From Catonella sp963539695 (GTDB taxonomy: Bacteria > Bacillota > Clostridia > Lachnospirales > Lachnospiraceae): a stretch of 64,000 nt of DNA. Below, in pieces: positions 18,388 to 27,233 of this stretch (positions within the stretch are counted from its first letter, which is position 1; each line of letters begins with the position of its first letter). The notes under the pieces are model-generated. The model saw only the letters and a program-made list of their open reading frames with translations. It searched no databases and had not been told where the DNA came from. The translations under genes were made by a program, and so were the position numbers. The stretch covers positions 3,831-67,830 of the forward strand of contig CAUTOC010000008.1 of NCBI GenBank assembly GCA_963539695.1, given 5' to 3'.

Positions 18388-18783
18388 CTACTGGTTAACT
18401 GAGGTTAACGCTACTTTAAGCCTTGAAAACTCTTGTGTCATAGAATCCAAAAGAGTATAGTACCTAATCTGATTCTTTGCAAGATATGTGTTTTCCGTAT
18501 GTATGTCTACATTATTGCCATCCAAACGATAGCTAAGACTTGCATAATCAGTATAAGCTGTACCGTCAAGCCTACTCAAATCTGCATTTGCAACCCTGTG
18601 TCTGAGATTTCCGCCCCTGATAAGCTCCATAGCCAAATAGGATTCAAACATAACATCTTTACGCTTATATCCCGGTGTATCATTGTTGGCAATATTATTT
18701 GAAATAATATTATTTCTCAGCCAACTTGCATCTGCCGCCTTGCCTAAAACATTAATAAAATTATACGCATCTGACGCAATCAT
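18388..18783 (-). CDS. flgB: Flagellar basal-body rod protein FlgB
   Basis: 131 residues with the rod-protein N-terminus (RNNIISNNIANNDTPGYKRKD) and a C-terminal helix lacking the extra FlgC features. FlgB is the most proximal rod subunit. It is the first gene of the operon, about 110 nt downstream of the duplicated promoter at 18893-18953. Confidence 0.95.
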   Translation of the reverse strand: MIASDAYNFINVLGKAADASWLRNNIISNNIANNDTPGYKRKDVMFESYLAMELIRGGNLRHRVANADLSRLDGTAYTDYASLSYRLDGNNVDIHTENTYLAKNQIRYYTLLDSMTQEFSRLKVALTSVNQ

Positions 18784-18892
18784 ATTATCAACTCCTATGT
18801 TAAAATATGTTTACCAACTTTCCAAGCATACAACCACTTAGGTAGAGTATTTATTTAACCTCAACCAAAATAATTATTACGCTAATATATCT

Positions 18893-18953
18893 ATTATAAA
18901 TATTTTTAAACGAAATTACAACCTAATATAAATATTTTTAAACGAAATTACAA
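18893..18953 (-). promoter_or_regulatory. Tandem sigma-A promoters of the flagellar operon
   Basis: Two promoters read toward flgB. The near one has TTGTAA (18921-18916), a 17-nt spacer and a perfect TATAAT (18898-18893). The far one has the same TTGTAA (18953-18948), a 17-nt spacer of identical sequence and TATATT (18930-18925). They are offset by 32 bp, three helical turns. No sigma-D type GCCGATAA box is seen, so the early class of this operon appears to be sigma-A driven. Confidence 0.75.
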
Positions 18954-18954
18954 C
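18895..18954. repeat. 28-bp direct repeat, two perfect copies 32 bp apart
   Basis: Copies at 18895-18922 and 18927-18954 are identical over 28 bp with a 4-bp gap. Each carries one -35 box and spacer of the flagellar promoters, so the duplication created a second promoter. Confidence 0.97.
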
Positions 18955-18969
18955 ATAAATTTTAAATTA

Positions 18970-19015
18970 GTTTAAAATATACAAAGGGACTCAGTCTAAA
19001 CCAAATCCCTTTGTA
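18970..19015 (-). terminator. Probable terminator after codY
   Basis: TACAAAGGGA (minus 19015-19006) and TCCCTTTGTA (18989-18980) form a 10-bp stem with a 16-nt loop. The tail is T-rich but broken (ATATTTTAAA), so termination may be partial. It lies 15 nt after the codY stop. Confidence 0.6.
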
Positions 19016-19030
19016 CCCATAAATGTTACA

Positions 19031-19804
19031 TTATTTGTTGTTTACTTTAGTCAACTCATCAAATACCACATCATTGAGCACTTTGATATAAGTACCTTTC
19101 ATTCCAGAGGATCTTGATTCAATAACTCCCGCACTTTCAAATTTTCTCAAAGCATTTACGATAACCGACCTTGTAATTCCAACTCTGTCAGCCACTTTAC
19201 TGGCGACCAAAACTCCCTCATTCCCATTAAGTTCACTTAAAATATGGGTAATTGCTTCGAGTTCCGAGAAAGACAAAGTATTAACTGCCGATTTAACAAT
19301 TTGTATTTTTCTGCTTTCTTCAGCATTTTCTTCGTTGACCGATCTCATTATCTCAAGCCCTACCACTGTTGTTCCATACTCCGATAAAATAATGTCATCA
19401 ATATTATACGGTTCACTTTTCTTGTAAATAAACAGCGTTCCGAATCTGTCACTTGCTATATCTATCGGAATAATTATAGCCTGATACTCATTTACCCCTT
19501 CAAACTCAAAGCCTAATGTTGTAAGATTAACATTTTCTTTGGTAGAGAGGATGCTGAGCAGCCTCTCATTAAGATTACTGTCTATATAGCAGCCGACATT
19601 ATCCTTAATCAGCTCCTTTATGGCAGGTATGTCATCCCTGTTCTTTATTCCTAAAACTTTTCCCTTCCTGCTAAGAACTATGATATTTGAATCCAATATC
19701 TCGCTTAGCACTCCGCAAATATCGTTGAAAACCACCATGTGAGAATCATTATTGTGCAGTAACTTATTGATTTTTCTTGTCTTATCCAATAACTGAACAC
19801 TCAT
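19031..19804 (-). CDS. codY: GTP/branched-chain amino acid sensing repressor CodY
   Basis: 257 residues, the usual CodY size. An N-terminal GAF domain (about 1-150, start MSVQLLDKTRKIN) binds isoleucine or valine, and a C-terminal winged helix (about 180-250) has the ASKVADRVGITRSVIVNALRK recognition region with GTP-effect residues nearby. CodY represses nitrogen, branched-chain amino acid and motility genes under rich conditions. The order topA-codY-flgB is the one found in many Clostridia. The ilvD-ilvB, serC-serA and amino-acid ABC genes in this window are plausible targets, but no CodY box was verified. Confidence 0.97.
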   Translation of the reverse strand: MSVQLLDKTRKINKLLHNNDSHMVVFNDICGVLSEILDSNIIVLSRKGKVLGIKNRDDIPAIKELIKDNVGCYIDSNLNERLLSILSTKENVNLTTLGFEFEGVNEYQAIIIPIDIASDRFGTLFIYKKSEPYNIDDIILSEYGTTVVGLEIMRSVNEENAEESRKIQIVKSAVNTLSFSELEAITHILSELNGNEGVLVASKVADRVGITRSVIVNALRKFESAGVIESRSSGMKGTYIKVLNDVVFDELTKVNNK

Positions 19805-19924
19805 TTTCAGCCCCCTCCTGATGTTTCTCTATAAAGAGATAAATTTAAGTTTTATTCTCATTCTCAATAAGTTGCAAAAAAAAATTATAATGCAAAATTA
19901 AAGAATGAATGTCTCCGTATAAAA

Positions 19925-19954
19925 ATTGTACCACATAATTGTACTAATAATCAA
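19925..19954 (-). promoter_or_regulatory. sigma-A promoter of codY
   Basis: TTGATT (19954-19949), an 18-nt spacer and TACAAT (19930-19925) on the minus strand, giving a leader of roughly 115 nt before codY. Confidence 0.6.
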
Positions 19955-20046
19955 GATAAATTAATTAATTGCTTAAATTATTAATTTATTTTATAACAAA
20001 GATTAATTTATTTCACCGTAAATAAAGCATTATGAAACACTGCAAA

Positions 20047-22128
20047 TTAATTTTTATTAATTGTTGCCTCTTTTGTTACAACTTTTTGGCATTCTTTATT
20101 TGCACATACAAGTTTGCCACCTTTTTCAACAGTATAAGTGTTGCAATCCGTGCATTTTATTATAGACGGTTTTTGCCAACTTATAAATTCACACTCCGGA
20201 CTCTTCTCACAAGAATAAAAAGGGCGACCTTTCTTTGTTTTTCTAATAACAACTTCTGAAGCACATAAAGGACACGATACTCCAACTTTTTCCAAATAAG
20301 GCTTGGTAAATTTACATTCAGGAAAACCCGGGCAGGCAAGAAATTTCCCATGCGGTCCATATTTAATTACAAGATTTCTTCCGCAATTCGGGCATAATTC
20401 TTCTGTAATTTCATCCTGAATTTCAATTTTTTCAAGATTTTCCTCTTCTTTCTTAACTTCTTTTTCCAAATCAGGATAGAAATTCCTTACAATTTCCTTC
20501 CACTCTATATCGCCTGTCTCCACTTTATCAAGAAGCCCTTCCATTGTAGCTGTAAAATTTGTATCTACAATTTCAGGAAATGCTACATTCATAATATTGT
20601 TTACTATCGTACCTATTTCAGTAATAAAAATCGCCTTATTTTCCTTGGCTACATATCTTCTGGCAAGAATAGTCGTAATTGTAGGGGCATAAGTACTCGG
20701 ACGACCTATTCCAAGTTCTTCAAGTGCCTTAACAAGAGAAGCTTCAGTAAAATGTGCAGGAGGCTGGGTAAAATGTTGGACTTCATCAAATTTTTCAAAT
20801 TTAAGTTCAGTTTTCTCATCAATTCCGGCTGAGATACTATCTTCTTCTTTCTCAAAATCCGCCTCTACATAAACGGACATAAAACCGTCAAATTTAAGTT
20901 TGGAGGCTGAAGCTGTGAATATATATTTTCCGGCAGATATTTTTACGGATTTTATATTATAAACAGCAGACTTCATACGGCTTGCAATAAACCGTTTCCA
21001 AATAAGCGAATACAATCTGAACTGATCTCTTGACAATGACTCCTTAACAACCACCGGTGACAAATCCGTATGTGCAGGTCTTATTGCCTCATGTGCATCT
21101 TGAATTTTCTTTCCCTTATCTTTTAACGCCTGTACCTCAGTCAGATAATTCTCTCCATACAATCTCTCTATATACTCTCTCGCAGCCTTATCCGCTTCTT
21201 CGGAAATTCTTGTAGAATCGGTACGCAGATAAGAAATAAGCCCGACAAGCCCCTGTCCTTTTATTTCTACACCCTCATAAAGCTGTTGTGCTATTCTCAT
21301 TGTCTTTTGTGTAGAAAAATTAAGACTCTTTGCCGCTTCCTGCTGCAAGGTACTGGTTGTAAACGGAAGCGGTGCTTTTCTCATCCTTTCAGAATTTTTT
21401 ATCTCTGTAATTTTATAAGAAACTTTTTTAAGTTCCTTCATAAGCTTATCCATTTCAGCCTTTGATGTAATGGACAGTTTGCCGGTTTCATCACCATAAA
21501 ACTTTGCTATTACAGGTTTCTTGACCCCTTTTGCCGTTAAATGGGCATCTAAAGTCCAATACTCTTCAGGAATAAAATCATTTATTTTATCTTCCCTGTC
21601 ACTTATAAGTTTAAGTGCCGCCGACTGCACTCTTCCTGCCGAAAGTCCTCTTTTTACTTTTTTCCAAAGAAGCGGGCTTATACTATAGCCTACCATTCTG
21701 TCAAGTACTCTTCTTGCCTGTTGGGCATCTACCAAATCCATATCTATATCTCTTGGCGACTTAATTGCATTCTTCACTGCACTTTTAGTGATTTCATTAA
21801 ATGTAATTCTTTTATACTTTCCGTTTTCAAGTTTTAAAGCACTTACCAAATGCCATGATATAGCCTCCCCTTCACGATCCGGGTCAGTTGCCAAGTATAC
21901 TTTATCTGATTTTTTAACAGCTTTTCTAAGTGTTGCAAGCAAATCTCCTTTTCCCCTAATGGTTATATACTTAGGCTCATAGTCATTTTCAATATCCACT
22001 CCCATCTGACTTTTTGGCAAATCCCTAACATGTCCCATAGAAGCTACAACTTCATAATTCGTACCAAGGTATTTTTTAATTGTCTTAGCTTTTGCAGGTG
22101 ACTCAACTATTACCAAATACTTAGGCAT
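20047..22128 (-). CDS. topA: DNA topoisomerase I
   Basis: 693 residues. The Toprim domain (about 1-110) has the VESPAKAKTI start and the TDPDREGEAI acidic motif. The catalytic Tyr300 is in SYLRTDSTRI. Three C-terminal zinc ribbons begin CPNCGRN, CPLCASE and CTDCNTY, the last being shorter. The enzyme relaxes negative supercoils in single-strand passage. It follows dprA by 29 nt and precedes codY, which has its own promoter. Confidence 0.97.
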   Translation of the reverse strand: MPKYLVIVESPAKAKTIKKYLGTNYEVVASMGHVRDLPKSQMGVDIENDYEPKYITIRGKGDLLATLRKAVKKSDKVYLATDPDREGEAISWHLVSALKLENGKYKRITFNEITKSAVKNAIKSPRDIDMDLVDAQQARRVLDRMVGYSISPLLWKKVKRGLSAGRVQSAALKLISDREDKINDFIPEEYWTLDAHLTAKGVKKPVIAKFYGDETGKLSITSKAEMDKLMKELKKVSYKITEIKNSERMRKAPLPFTTSTLQQEAAKSLNFSTQKTMRIAQQLYEGVEIKGQGLVGLISYLRTDSTRISEEADKAAREYIERLYGENYLTEVQALKDKGKKIQDAHEAIRPAHTDLSPVVVKESLSRDQFRLYSLIWKRFIASRMKSAVYNIKSVKISAGKYIFTASASKLKFDGFMSVYVEADFEKEEDSISAGIDEKTELKFEKFDEVQHFTQPPAHFTEASLVKALEELGIGRPSTYAPTITTILARRYVAKENKAIFITEIGTIVNNIMNVAFPEIVDTNFTATMEGLLDKVETGDIEWKEIVRNFYPDLEKEVKKEEENLEKIEIQDEITEELCPNCGRNLVIKYGPHGKFLACPGFPECKFTKPYLEKVGVSCPLCASEVVIRKTKKGRPFYSCEKSPECEFISWQKPSIIKCTDCNTYTVEKGGKLVCANKECQKVVTKEATINKN

Positions 22129-22157
22129 ATTCCTCTTCCTCTCTTTTACTCTTTATA

Positions 22158-23258
22158 TCATAGATACACCGGAACCGCTATATAATACTCAAAGCTGGTT
22201 CGTCTTACATATCCCTTAAATTCAAGCCAAAGAAGAATCCTAAAAAGCTCTCCTTCATCAAAACCTGTTTCGGATAAAATTTCAGAAATATGTTTCGGTG
22301 TTAAACAGAGGGTAGAATACACTATTTTTTCATGGCTTTCAAGTGTTAAATTTTGTAAGCATACTTGTTTTAGATTTAAAATAGGAAAATCAAAGTCCTC
22401 TAATATATCATTTACCTCATTTACAAGCTTAGCTCCAAACTGTATCAATTTATTAGTTCCACGACTTAACGGTTCTTCACTTCTTCCCGGAAGAGCATAA
22501 ATATTTTTTCCCTGTTCAAGTCCCAAATCGGCAGTAATTAAACTTCCGCTCTTTTCTCTTGCTTCCACTACAAAAATACCGTCTGAAATTCCACTTATAA
22601 TCCTGTTTCTTTGCGGAAAATTCATCCTCATAGGCTTAGTTCCTATAGGAAATTCGGATATTATACCGCCATTTTCTATAATAGACAAATAAAGTTCTAT
22701 ATTATTTGCAGGATAGCATACATCCGCTCCACAACCAAGCACTGCATAAGTTTTTCCATTTTTCCCGCTTAAAGCCCCATAATGGGCTGCTGAGTCTATG
22801 CCCAATGCCATTCCGCTAGCCACACTTACTCCGCTCTCCGAAAGCTCTTTCGATATTTTCCCTGAATAATACAGTCCTTTTTCGGTTGCATCTCTCGAAC
22901 CCACTATACTTATTATTTTTTCTTTATTATCCGGTAAGCTGCCCTTATAAAAGAGTCCTATCGGAGCTGAACATATATTTCTAAGTTTATCCGGATAGTC
23001 TTTGTTAAAATAATGTGTATATTTAACCCCTTTTTCAAGCATATTTCCATATTTTTCTTCCAGTTCCGACTTATCGGACAAATCTTTAAGTCTTTCTGCA
23101 AGCTTATCCCCTATACCTTTAATTTTAATACATTTACCTTTATTTATTTCCTCATAAGCTTCTGCAAGACTTCCATAATTGGCAACAAGGATATCATATT
23201 TTATTTTTGCTATATGTCCTTCTAAAGAAAGCCAAAACATAAGTAATTCTTCTTTCAT
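22158..23258 (-). CDS. dprA: DNA-processing protein DprA
   Basis: 366 residues from the ATG at 23258, which overlaps the yifB stop in an ATGA arrangement and has AGAGG upstream; a TTG two codons earlier is possible. It has an N-terminal helix-hairpin-helix-like region, the Rossmann core with IVGSRDATEKG, GIDSAAHYGAL and FPQRNRIISGISDGIFVVEA, and a C-terminal winged-helix part. DprA loads RecA on incoming single-stranded DNA. With YifB/ComM it suggests a natural transformation capacity, though no com pilus genes are in the window. Confidence 0.95.
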   Translation of the reverse strand: MKEELLMFWLSLEGHIAKIKYDILVANYGSLAEAYEEINKGKCIKIKGIGDKLAERLKDLSDKSELEEKYGNMLEKGVKYTHYFNKDYPDKLRNICSAPIGLFYKGSLPDNKEKIISIVGSRDATEKGLYYSGKISKELSESGVSVASGMALGIDSAAHYGALSGKNGKTYAVLGCGADVCYPANNIELYLSIIENGGIISEFPIGTKPMRMNFPQRNRIISGISDGIFVVEAREKSGSLITADLGLEQGKNIYALPGRSEEPLSRGTNKLIQFGAKLVNEVNDILEDFDFPILNLKQVCLQNLTLESHEKIVYSTLCLTPKHISEILSETGFDEGELFRILLWLEFKGYVRRTSFEYYIAVPVYL

Positions 23259-24802
23259 CCCCAAAACCTCTCAATCATTTCCCTGTAATGAATGGCCTCT
23301 GCCACCTCAAGTTCACTCACTTCACTCTTTTGTCTTGTATCCGCTATGGTTCTTGCCACCTTTAACACCCTATAATACCCCCTAAGACTGAGATTTATGT
23401 TTTTGTATGCCTCTTCAAGAAGTTTCTTCGTTTTTGAATCTATTTTACAAAATTCATCCGTCATTTTAGAATCCATTTGTGAATTAAAATGAATTTCCTC
23501 ATTTCTAAACCTTTCTTCCTGAATATCTCTGGCAGCACATACACGCTTTCTGATAATTTCCGACCCTTCCGTTTCTTTCTCCTTTTTTTCAAATATACTT
23601 TCAAAGCCGATTCTTTTCACCTCAGTTACTATATCAAAACGGTCTATTAAAGGCCTGCTGACTCTTGAAAGATAGTTTTTTATTTGAATTTCATTACAAT
23701 GACAAAGTTTTCTATCCGGATAAAACCCACATTTGCAAGGATTCATAGCTGCCGCTAAAAGAAAATCCGCCGGATAGGTGGCTGTACCGTTTATTCTGCC
23801 GATAGTTATTTTTTTCTCCTCAAGAGGCTGTCTTAAAACCTCTATAGTCTGCCTGTTAAATTCCGGAAGTTCATCTAAAAATAGCACTCCGTTATGGGCA
23901 AGACTTATTTCTCCCGCCCTTACTTTGCTGCCTCCTCCCGCAAGAGCCGGCAGGGATATTGAATTATGTGGAGCCCTGAAAGGGCGTACCTCAATAAGCC
24001 CCCTTCCTTCATCTAAAAGTCCCGATATACTGTAAATCTTAGTAACTTCAAGGCTTTCATCCAAAGACATAGGTGGCATAATTGACGGGATACGACTTGC
24101 TAACATACTTTTTCCTGAACCTGCCTGTCCTATCATAAGTATATTGTGCATACCGCTTACCGCTATTTCAATAGCTCTTTTTATCCCTTCCTGTCCATGT
24201 ACTTCTGAAAAATCAGGCAATTTTATATCTTCACTCAAGTTTAATTTTTCTTCGATTTCTCTGCCTTTATAGGCTTTATTTTGTACAATCTCTACCGCTT
24301 CAGCAAGGCTTTCTACTCCGATTATTTCAATTCCTTCAACCAGTTTTGCCTCTCTGTAATTAGCCACAGGGAGTACAAATCTTTTAATTCCTGCCTCTTT
24401 TGCGGCACAAACCATAGGCAGTACACCATTTACGGATTTTGTCTCTCCGTTAAGGCTAAGTTCACCTACAAAAGCCGTTTCTCTTAGATACTCATTATCA
24501 AATCCGAGCTGTGCGGCAAGAACGGCGATTGCTACTGCAAGGTCAAATGAAGTTCCGTCTTTTTTAATATCTGCCGGGGATATATTTACAAGAATTCTTT
24601 TCGGCTCCATGTAAAAACCTGAATTTAAAACAGCCGCCCTCACCCTCTCGCCTGATTCTCTCACCTTAGTAGAAAGAAAACCGACCATGTTAAAAGAGGG
24701 CAGTCCGTTTCTAATATCTGCCTCTACATTCGTGATAATTCCGTTAATGCCGAATAATGCAACACTTTTTACACTAGAAAACATATTTTGCTTTTTTAGC
24801 AA
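23255..24802 (-). CDS. comM: YifB/ComM family AAA+ ATPase (Mg-chelatase-like)
   Basis: 515 residues. An N-terminal Lon-protease-like domain (about 20-170) precedes the AAA+ core with Walker A GQAGSGKSML near residue 220, Walker B VLFLDELPEF, and a C-terminal Mg-chelatase lid. A Cys cluster (CKCGFYPDRKLCHC) fits a zinc site. ComM homologs are hexameric helicases that extend heteroduplex DNA during transformation. It is upstream of and overlapping dprA, a common pair. Confidence 0.93.
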   Translation of the reverse strand: MLKKQNMFSSVKSVALFGINGIITNVEADIRNGLPSFNMVGFLSTKVRESGERVRAAVLNSGFYMEPKRILVNISPADIKKDGTSFDLAVAIAVLAAQLGFDNEYLRETAFVGELSLNGETKSVNGVLPMVCAAKEAGIKRFVLPVANYREAKLVEGIEIIGVESLAEAVEIVQNKAYKGREIEEKLNLSEDIKLPDFSEVHGQEGIKRAIEIAVSGMHNILMIGQAGSGKSMLASRIPSIMPPMSLDESLEVTKIYSISGLLDEGRGLIEVRPFRAPHNSISLPALAGGGSKVRAGEISLAHNGVLFLDELPEFNRQTIEVLRQPLEEKKITIGRINGTATYPADFLLAAAMNPCKCGFYPDRKLCHCNEIQIKNYLSRVSRPLIDRFDIVTEVKRIGFESIFEKKEKETEGSEIIRKRVCAARDIQEERFRNEEIHFNSQMDSKMTDEFCKIDSKTKKLLEEAYKNINLSLRGYYRVLKVARTIADTRQKSEVSELEVAEAIHYREMIERFWG

Positions 24803-24880
24803 ATTTAAGAAATAGTCGAAATTATTATATTATCTTTTACTTAATTTGTAAATATATATCATAATTTTCATCAAAATATA

Positions 24881-24910
24881 TTGCAAGCTCAGCCAATCAT
24901 AGTGTATTAT
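24881..24910 (+). promoter_or_regulatory. Possible sigma-A promoter for the SLC13-like permease
   Basis: TTGCAA (24881-24886), an 18-nt spacer and TATTAT (24905-24910), 43 nt before the permease ATG. Confidence 0.5.
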
Positions 24911-24952
24911 ACTTAAATAATAGAATTATATGGTATCTGCAAAGGAGATTAA

Positions 24953-26227
24953 ATGTTAAAAACAGCCGCTATTGCACTATTTGTCTTTATGTATATTTTA
25001 ATGATATTTTTACCTGCAAAAAGGAGACCTTTTGTAGCTTGCAGTACTGCCGTCATCTTTTTAGCTTTAGGCATACTTCCTGCCGGTGAGCTTTTTCATA
25101 CAATAGACTGGAATATCCTGCTTATGATATTCGGTACTGTAATCATAGTAGATTATTTTATACAGTCTAAAATGCCCAACCTTATTGCGGATCATATCTT
25201 AAACCTGTCACCGAATATAATGTGTACCACGATTTTAATGTCTCTTTTTTCAGGTATAATTTCAGCCTTTATAGACAATGTGGCTACAGTATATATGGTT
25301 GCTCCGGTTGCTCTTGCAATTTGTAAAAAGCTAAAGATTTCACCTGTTTCTATGATAATTTCCATAGCAGTATCTTCAAACCTTCAGGGTGCAGCAACCC
25401 TTGTAGGCGATACCACCTCTATTATGCTTGCAGGTGCAGCTAAGATGGACTTTATGGACTTTTTCCTCATGCAGGGAAAGCTTGGAATTTTCTTTGCAGT
25501 GGAACTTGGAGCACTTTTTACAATACCTATTATGATGTTTTTATTTCGTAAGGATACAATGCCTGTATCTTCCGATGAACATACTAAGGTAAAGGATTAT
25601 ATACCAACCATAGCAATGGTCGGACATATTATCTTCCTTATTGCAGCTTCTTTTATCCCTAATAAACCTGAAATAACAAATGGGGTTATCTGTATGGTTT
25701 GGGGAGTTGTTTGTGTAGTTTGGGAATATCTTGCTACCAAAGACAAGAAAACTATGATAGAGAATATAAAAAATGTAGATTATGCTACCATGGCACTCCT
25801 TGCCGGTCTTTTTACTGTAATCGGCGGCATTCAGGAGCAGGGTATAATTAAAGACCTTGCAGATATAATTGCTCATATCGGTGGAGGCAATATCTTTCAC
25901 CTTTTTACTATTATAGTATGGGGTTCAGTTATTATTTCAGCTTTTGTAGATAATATTCCTTATGTGGCTACCATGCTGCCTGTGATAGCAAGCGTTTCAA
26001 ATGAAATGGGAACCAAGCCTTATCTGCTTTCCTTCGGTCTTTTAATAGGTGCTACTCTCGGTGGCAATATCACTCCTATCGGTGCTTCTGCAAATATCGC
26101 AGGTATCGGACTTCTTCGCAAGGAAGGCTATGAAGTTTCATTTAAGGATTTTATGAAGATAGGTGTTCCATTTACCTTTGCTGCTGTTATGGCAGGATAT
26201 CTGTTTGTGTGGTTTGTGTGGAGATAA
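24953..26227 (+). CDS. ArsB/NhaD/SLC13-superfamily permease
   Basis: 424 residues with about 11 hydrophobic helices. It has two symmetric halves, each carrying a DN motif in a re-entrant region: SAFIDNVATVYMVAP in the first and SAFVDNIPYVATMLP in the second, plus GDTTSIMLAGAA and GGNITPIGASANI. This is the ion transporter (IT) superfamily pattern that includes ArsB, NhaD and citrate/sulfate/dicarboxylate permeases. The substrate cannot be read from sequence; an Na+/H+ or organic-anion role are both open. It stands alone on the plus strand, divergent from yifB, with GGAG 8 nt before the ATG. Confidence 0.83.
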   Translation: MLKTAAIALFVFMYILMIFLPAKRRPFVACSTAVIFLALGILPAGELFHTIDWNILLMIFGTVIIVDYFIQSKMPNLIADHILNLSPNIMCTTILMSLFSGIISAFIDNVATVYMVAPVALAICKKLKISPVSMIISIAVSSNLQGAATLVGDTTSIMLAGAAKMDFMDFFLMQGKLGIFFAVELGALFTIPIMMFLFRKDTMPVSSDEHTKVKDYIPTIAMVGHIIFLIAASFIPNKPEITNGVICMVWGVVCVVWEYLATKDKKTMIENIKNVDYATMALLAGLFTVIGGIQEQGIIKDLADIIAHIGGGNIFHLFTIIVWGSVIISAFVDNIPYVATMLPVIASVSNEMGTKPYLLSFGLLIGATLGGNITPIGASANIAGIGLLRKEGYEVSFKDFMKIGVPFTFAAVMAGYLFVWFVWR

Positions 26228-26238
26228 AACCTATGAGT

Positions 26239-26283
26239 AATTCGCTGTTTTTTGCAAAAAATGAGCGAATTGCGAATATTTTT
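26239..26283 (+). terminator. Probable terminator of the SLC13-like permease
   Basis: AATTCGCT (26239-26246) pairs with AGCGAATT (26264-26271), and inside them T6-GC-A6 extends the stem. It is followed by GCGAATATTTTT, a delayed T-run. Confidence 0.6.
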
Positions 26284-26341
26284 ACAAGGATTGTAAGAGG
26301 AGAAACCGTAGCAATCCCGTATCATTATATAACTTAAATAC

Positions 26342-26432
26342 ATAGAGCTGAATGATAGCATTTCCAGACTCGCTCCGGTTTTTCTGCGAAAAACCTAATG
26401 CGCTCGCTTAGGAATCTATCATTCAGCTCTAT
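26342..26432. repeat. Palindromic dispersed repeat, copy A
   Basis: Perfect 17-bp outer arms (26342-26358 and 26416-26432) enclose a core with GACTCGCTCCGGTTTTTC, an inner hairpin GGTTTTTC-TGC-GAAAAACC, and ATGCGCTCGCTTA. The same core occurs twice more at 44696-44773 and, inverted, at 44938-45015, there with a ~31-nt insertion in the centre. Confidence 0.85.
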
Positions 26433-26548
26433 TTATATACTACTATAACTTTTTAACTCTATCTCCATTTCAATTTTAACTATTCGCCGGTTTTTATTCA
26501 AAAAGTAAGGTATGAGCTTTTATCTTCACTTCAAATTAATACTTCTTT

Positions 26549-27148
26549 TTAAGAACCTGTACTTTCATACAGTCTGAATGCCTTTTCAAATAAATACACA
26601 GAAACAATCAAAAGCACACCCGAAGCTGCCATTCCCAATACAAATACCCAGGCTATATTTTTCATCTGAATAATCGGAAAATAACTGATAAAGCCAATAG
26701 GAATTATAACTGTAAATATAAATCTTATCACCGGATTATACACAGTTAGGGGATACTTGCACATATGATGTTTTACAACAAGACTATCTTTATAATAATT
26801 TTTCTCTTTTTTAAGATTTTCCATTACTTCATCATATTTGGACTTATTATAAAAGTTATTCCTGTCATAATGCTGATTATGAATTTCCGCTTTTTCAATA
26901 TATATCCTACATAGATTTCTAAGCTTTTCATCCACAATATATAATTTATATATATTTTCAAATGTTGTACCTACTACATATTCACTTTTATTTGGTTCAA
27001 CTCTGAATTGAAGTGCATATCCTGTTAACCTGTAATAATTTATCTGTTCTAGTTTTTCTATTACCCTTTGTTTATCATTCACAATAATTCCATGTGATTT
27101 AATCTTGTCTAATTGTTCTTCAAAACTCAATGGCTGTTTTAATTGCAT
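26549..27148 (-). CDS. Abi_2 (AbiD/AbiF-like) protein with C-terminal membrane hairpin
   Basis: 199 residues. Residues 1-90 match the Abi_2 family N-terminus: PLSFEEQLDKIKSHGI, INYYRLTGYALQFR and GTTFENIYKLYIVDEKLR. A VKHHMCKYP segment near 125-133 resembles the HHxxKY part of the family. Then, instead of the usual long C-terminus (family members are about 300 residues), two hydrophobic helices follow (about 139-160 and 164-187). A canonical R-X4-6-H HEPN motif is not evident. Family members act in phage abortive infection, probably as RNases. A 64-nt structured ncRNA unit lies directly upstream, as in AbiF loci. The ATG has AGGAGGAC 5 nt before it. Function here is inferred. Confidence 0.7.
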   Translation of the reverse strand: MQLKQPLSFEEQLDKIKSHGIIVNDKQRVIEKLEQINYYRLTGYALQFRVEPNKSEYVVGTTFENIYKLYIVDEKLRNLCRIYIEKAEIHNQHYDRNNFYNKSKYDEVMENLKKEKNYYKDSLVVKHHMCKYPLTVYNPVIRFIFTVIIPIGFISYFPIIQMKNIAWVFVLGMAASGVLLIVSVYLFEKAFRLYESTGS

Positions 27149-27163
27149 AAGTCCTCCTATAAG

Positions 27164-27227
27164 TAAAAAGGCTGAGCATATAACTCAGCCTGGTCCCCAA
27201 TGCCTTACAGCTTCGGGCAACTCTGTT
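27164..27227 (-). ncRNA. Candidate AbiF-type small RNA upstream of the Abi_2 gene
   Basis: A compact transcript of about 64 nt is predicted from TSS near 27227 to the T-run at 27168-27165. It contains TTGCC (pairing GGCA), a GGGGACC segment that could pair with the CCC of the first loop as a pseudoknot, and ends in a perfect 8-bp hairpin (AGGCTGAG, 27191-27184; CTCAGCCT, 27176-27169) with a TTTT tail, a Rho-independent terminator. It has its own promoter and ends 16 nt before the Abi_2 ATG, with the Abi_2 ribosome-binding site between. Published AbiF RNA motifs lie in the same place. No alignment was run. Confidence 0.65.
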
Positions 27228-27233
27228 AAGATA

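Larger units (their letters stand above)
26228..26548. other. Intergenic region holding a terminator-like hairpin and a palindromic repeat
   Basis: No gene was found. The segment contains a hairpin right after the permease stop (26239-26271), a smaller GGATTG...CAATCC pair at 26289-26315, and repeat copy A (26342-26432). The remaining 115 bp toward the convergent Abi_2 gene hold nothing recognisable. Confidence 0.8.

Noticed and set aside
19854..19868. Fur-box-like ATTCTCATTCTCAAT in the codY leader
   Set aside because: Only a partial match, lies about 60 nt downstream of the predicted TSS, and no iron genes are nearby.
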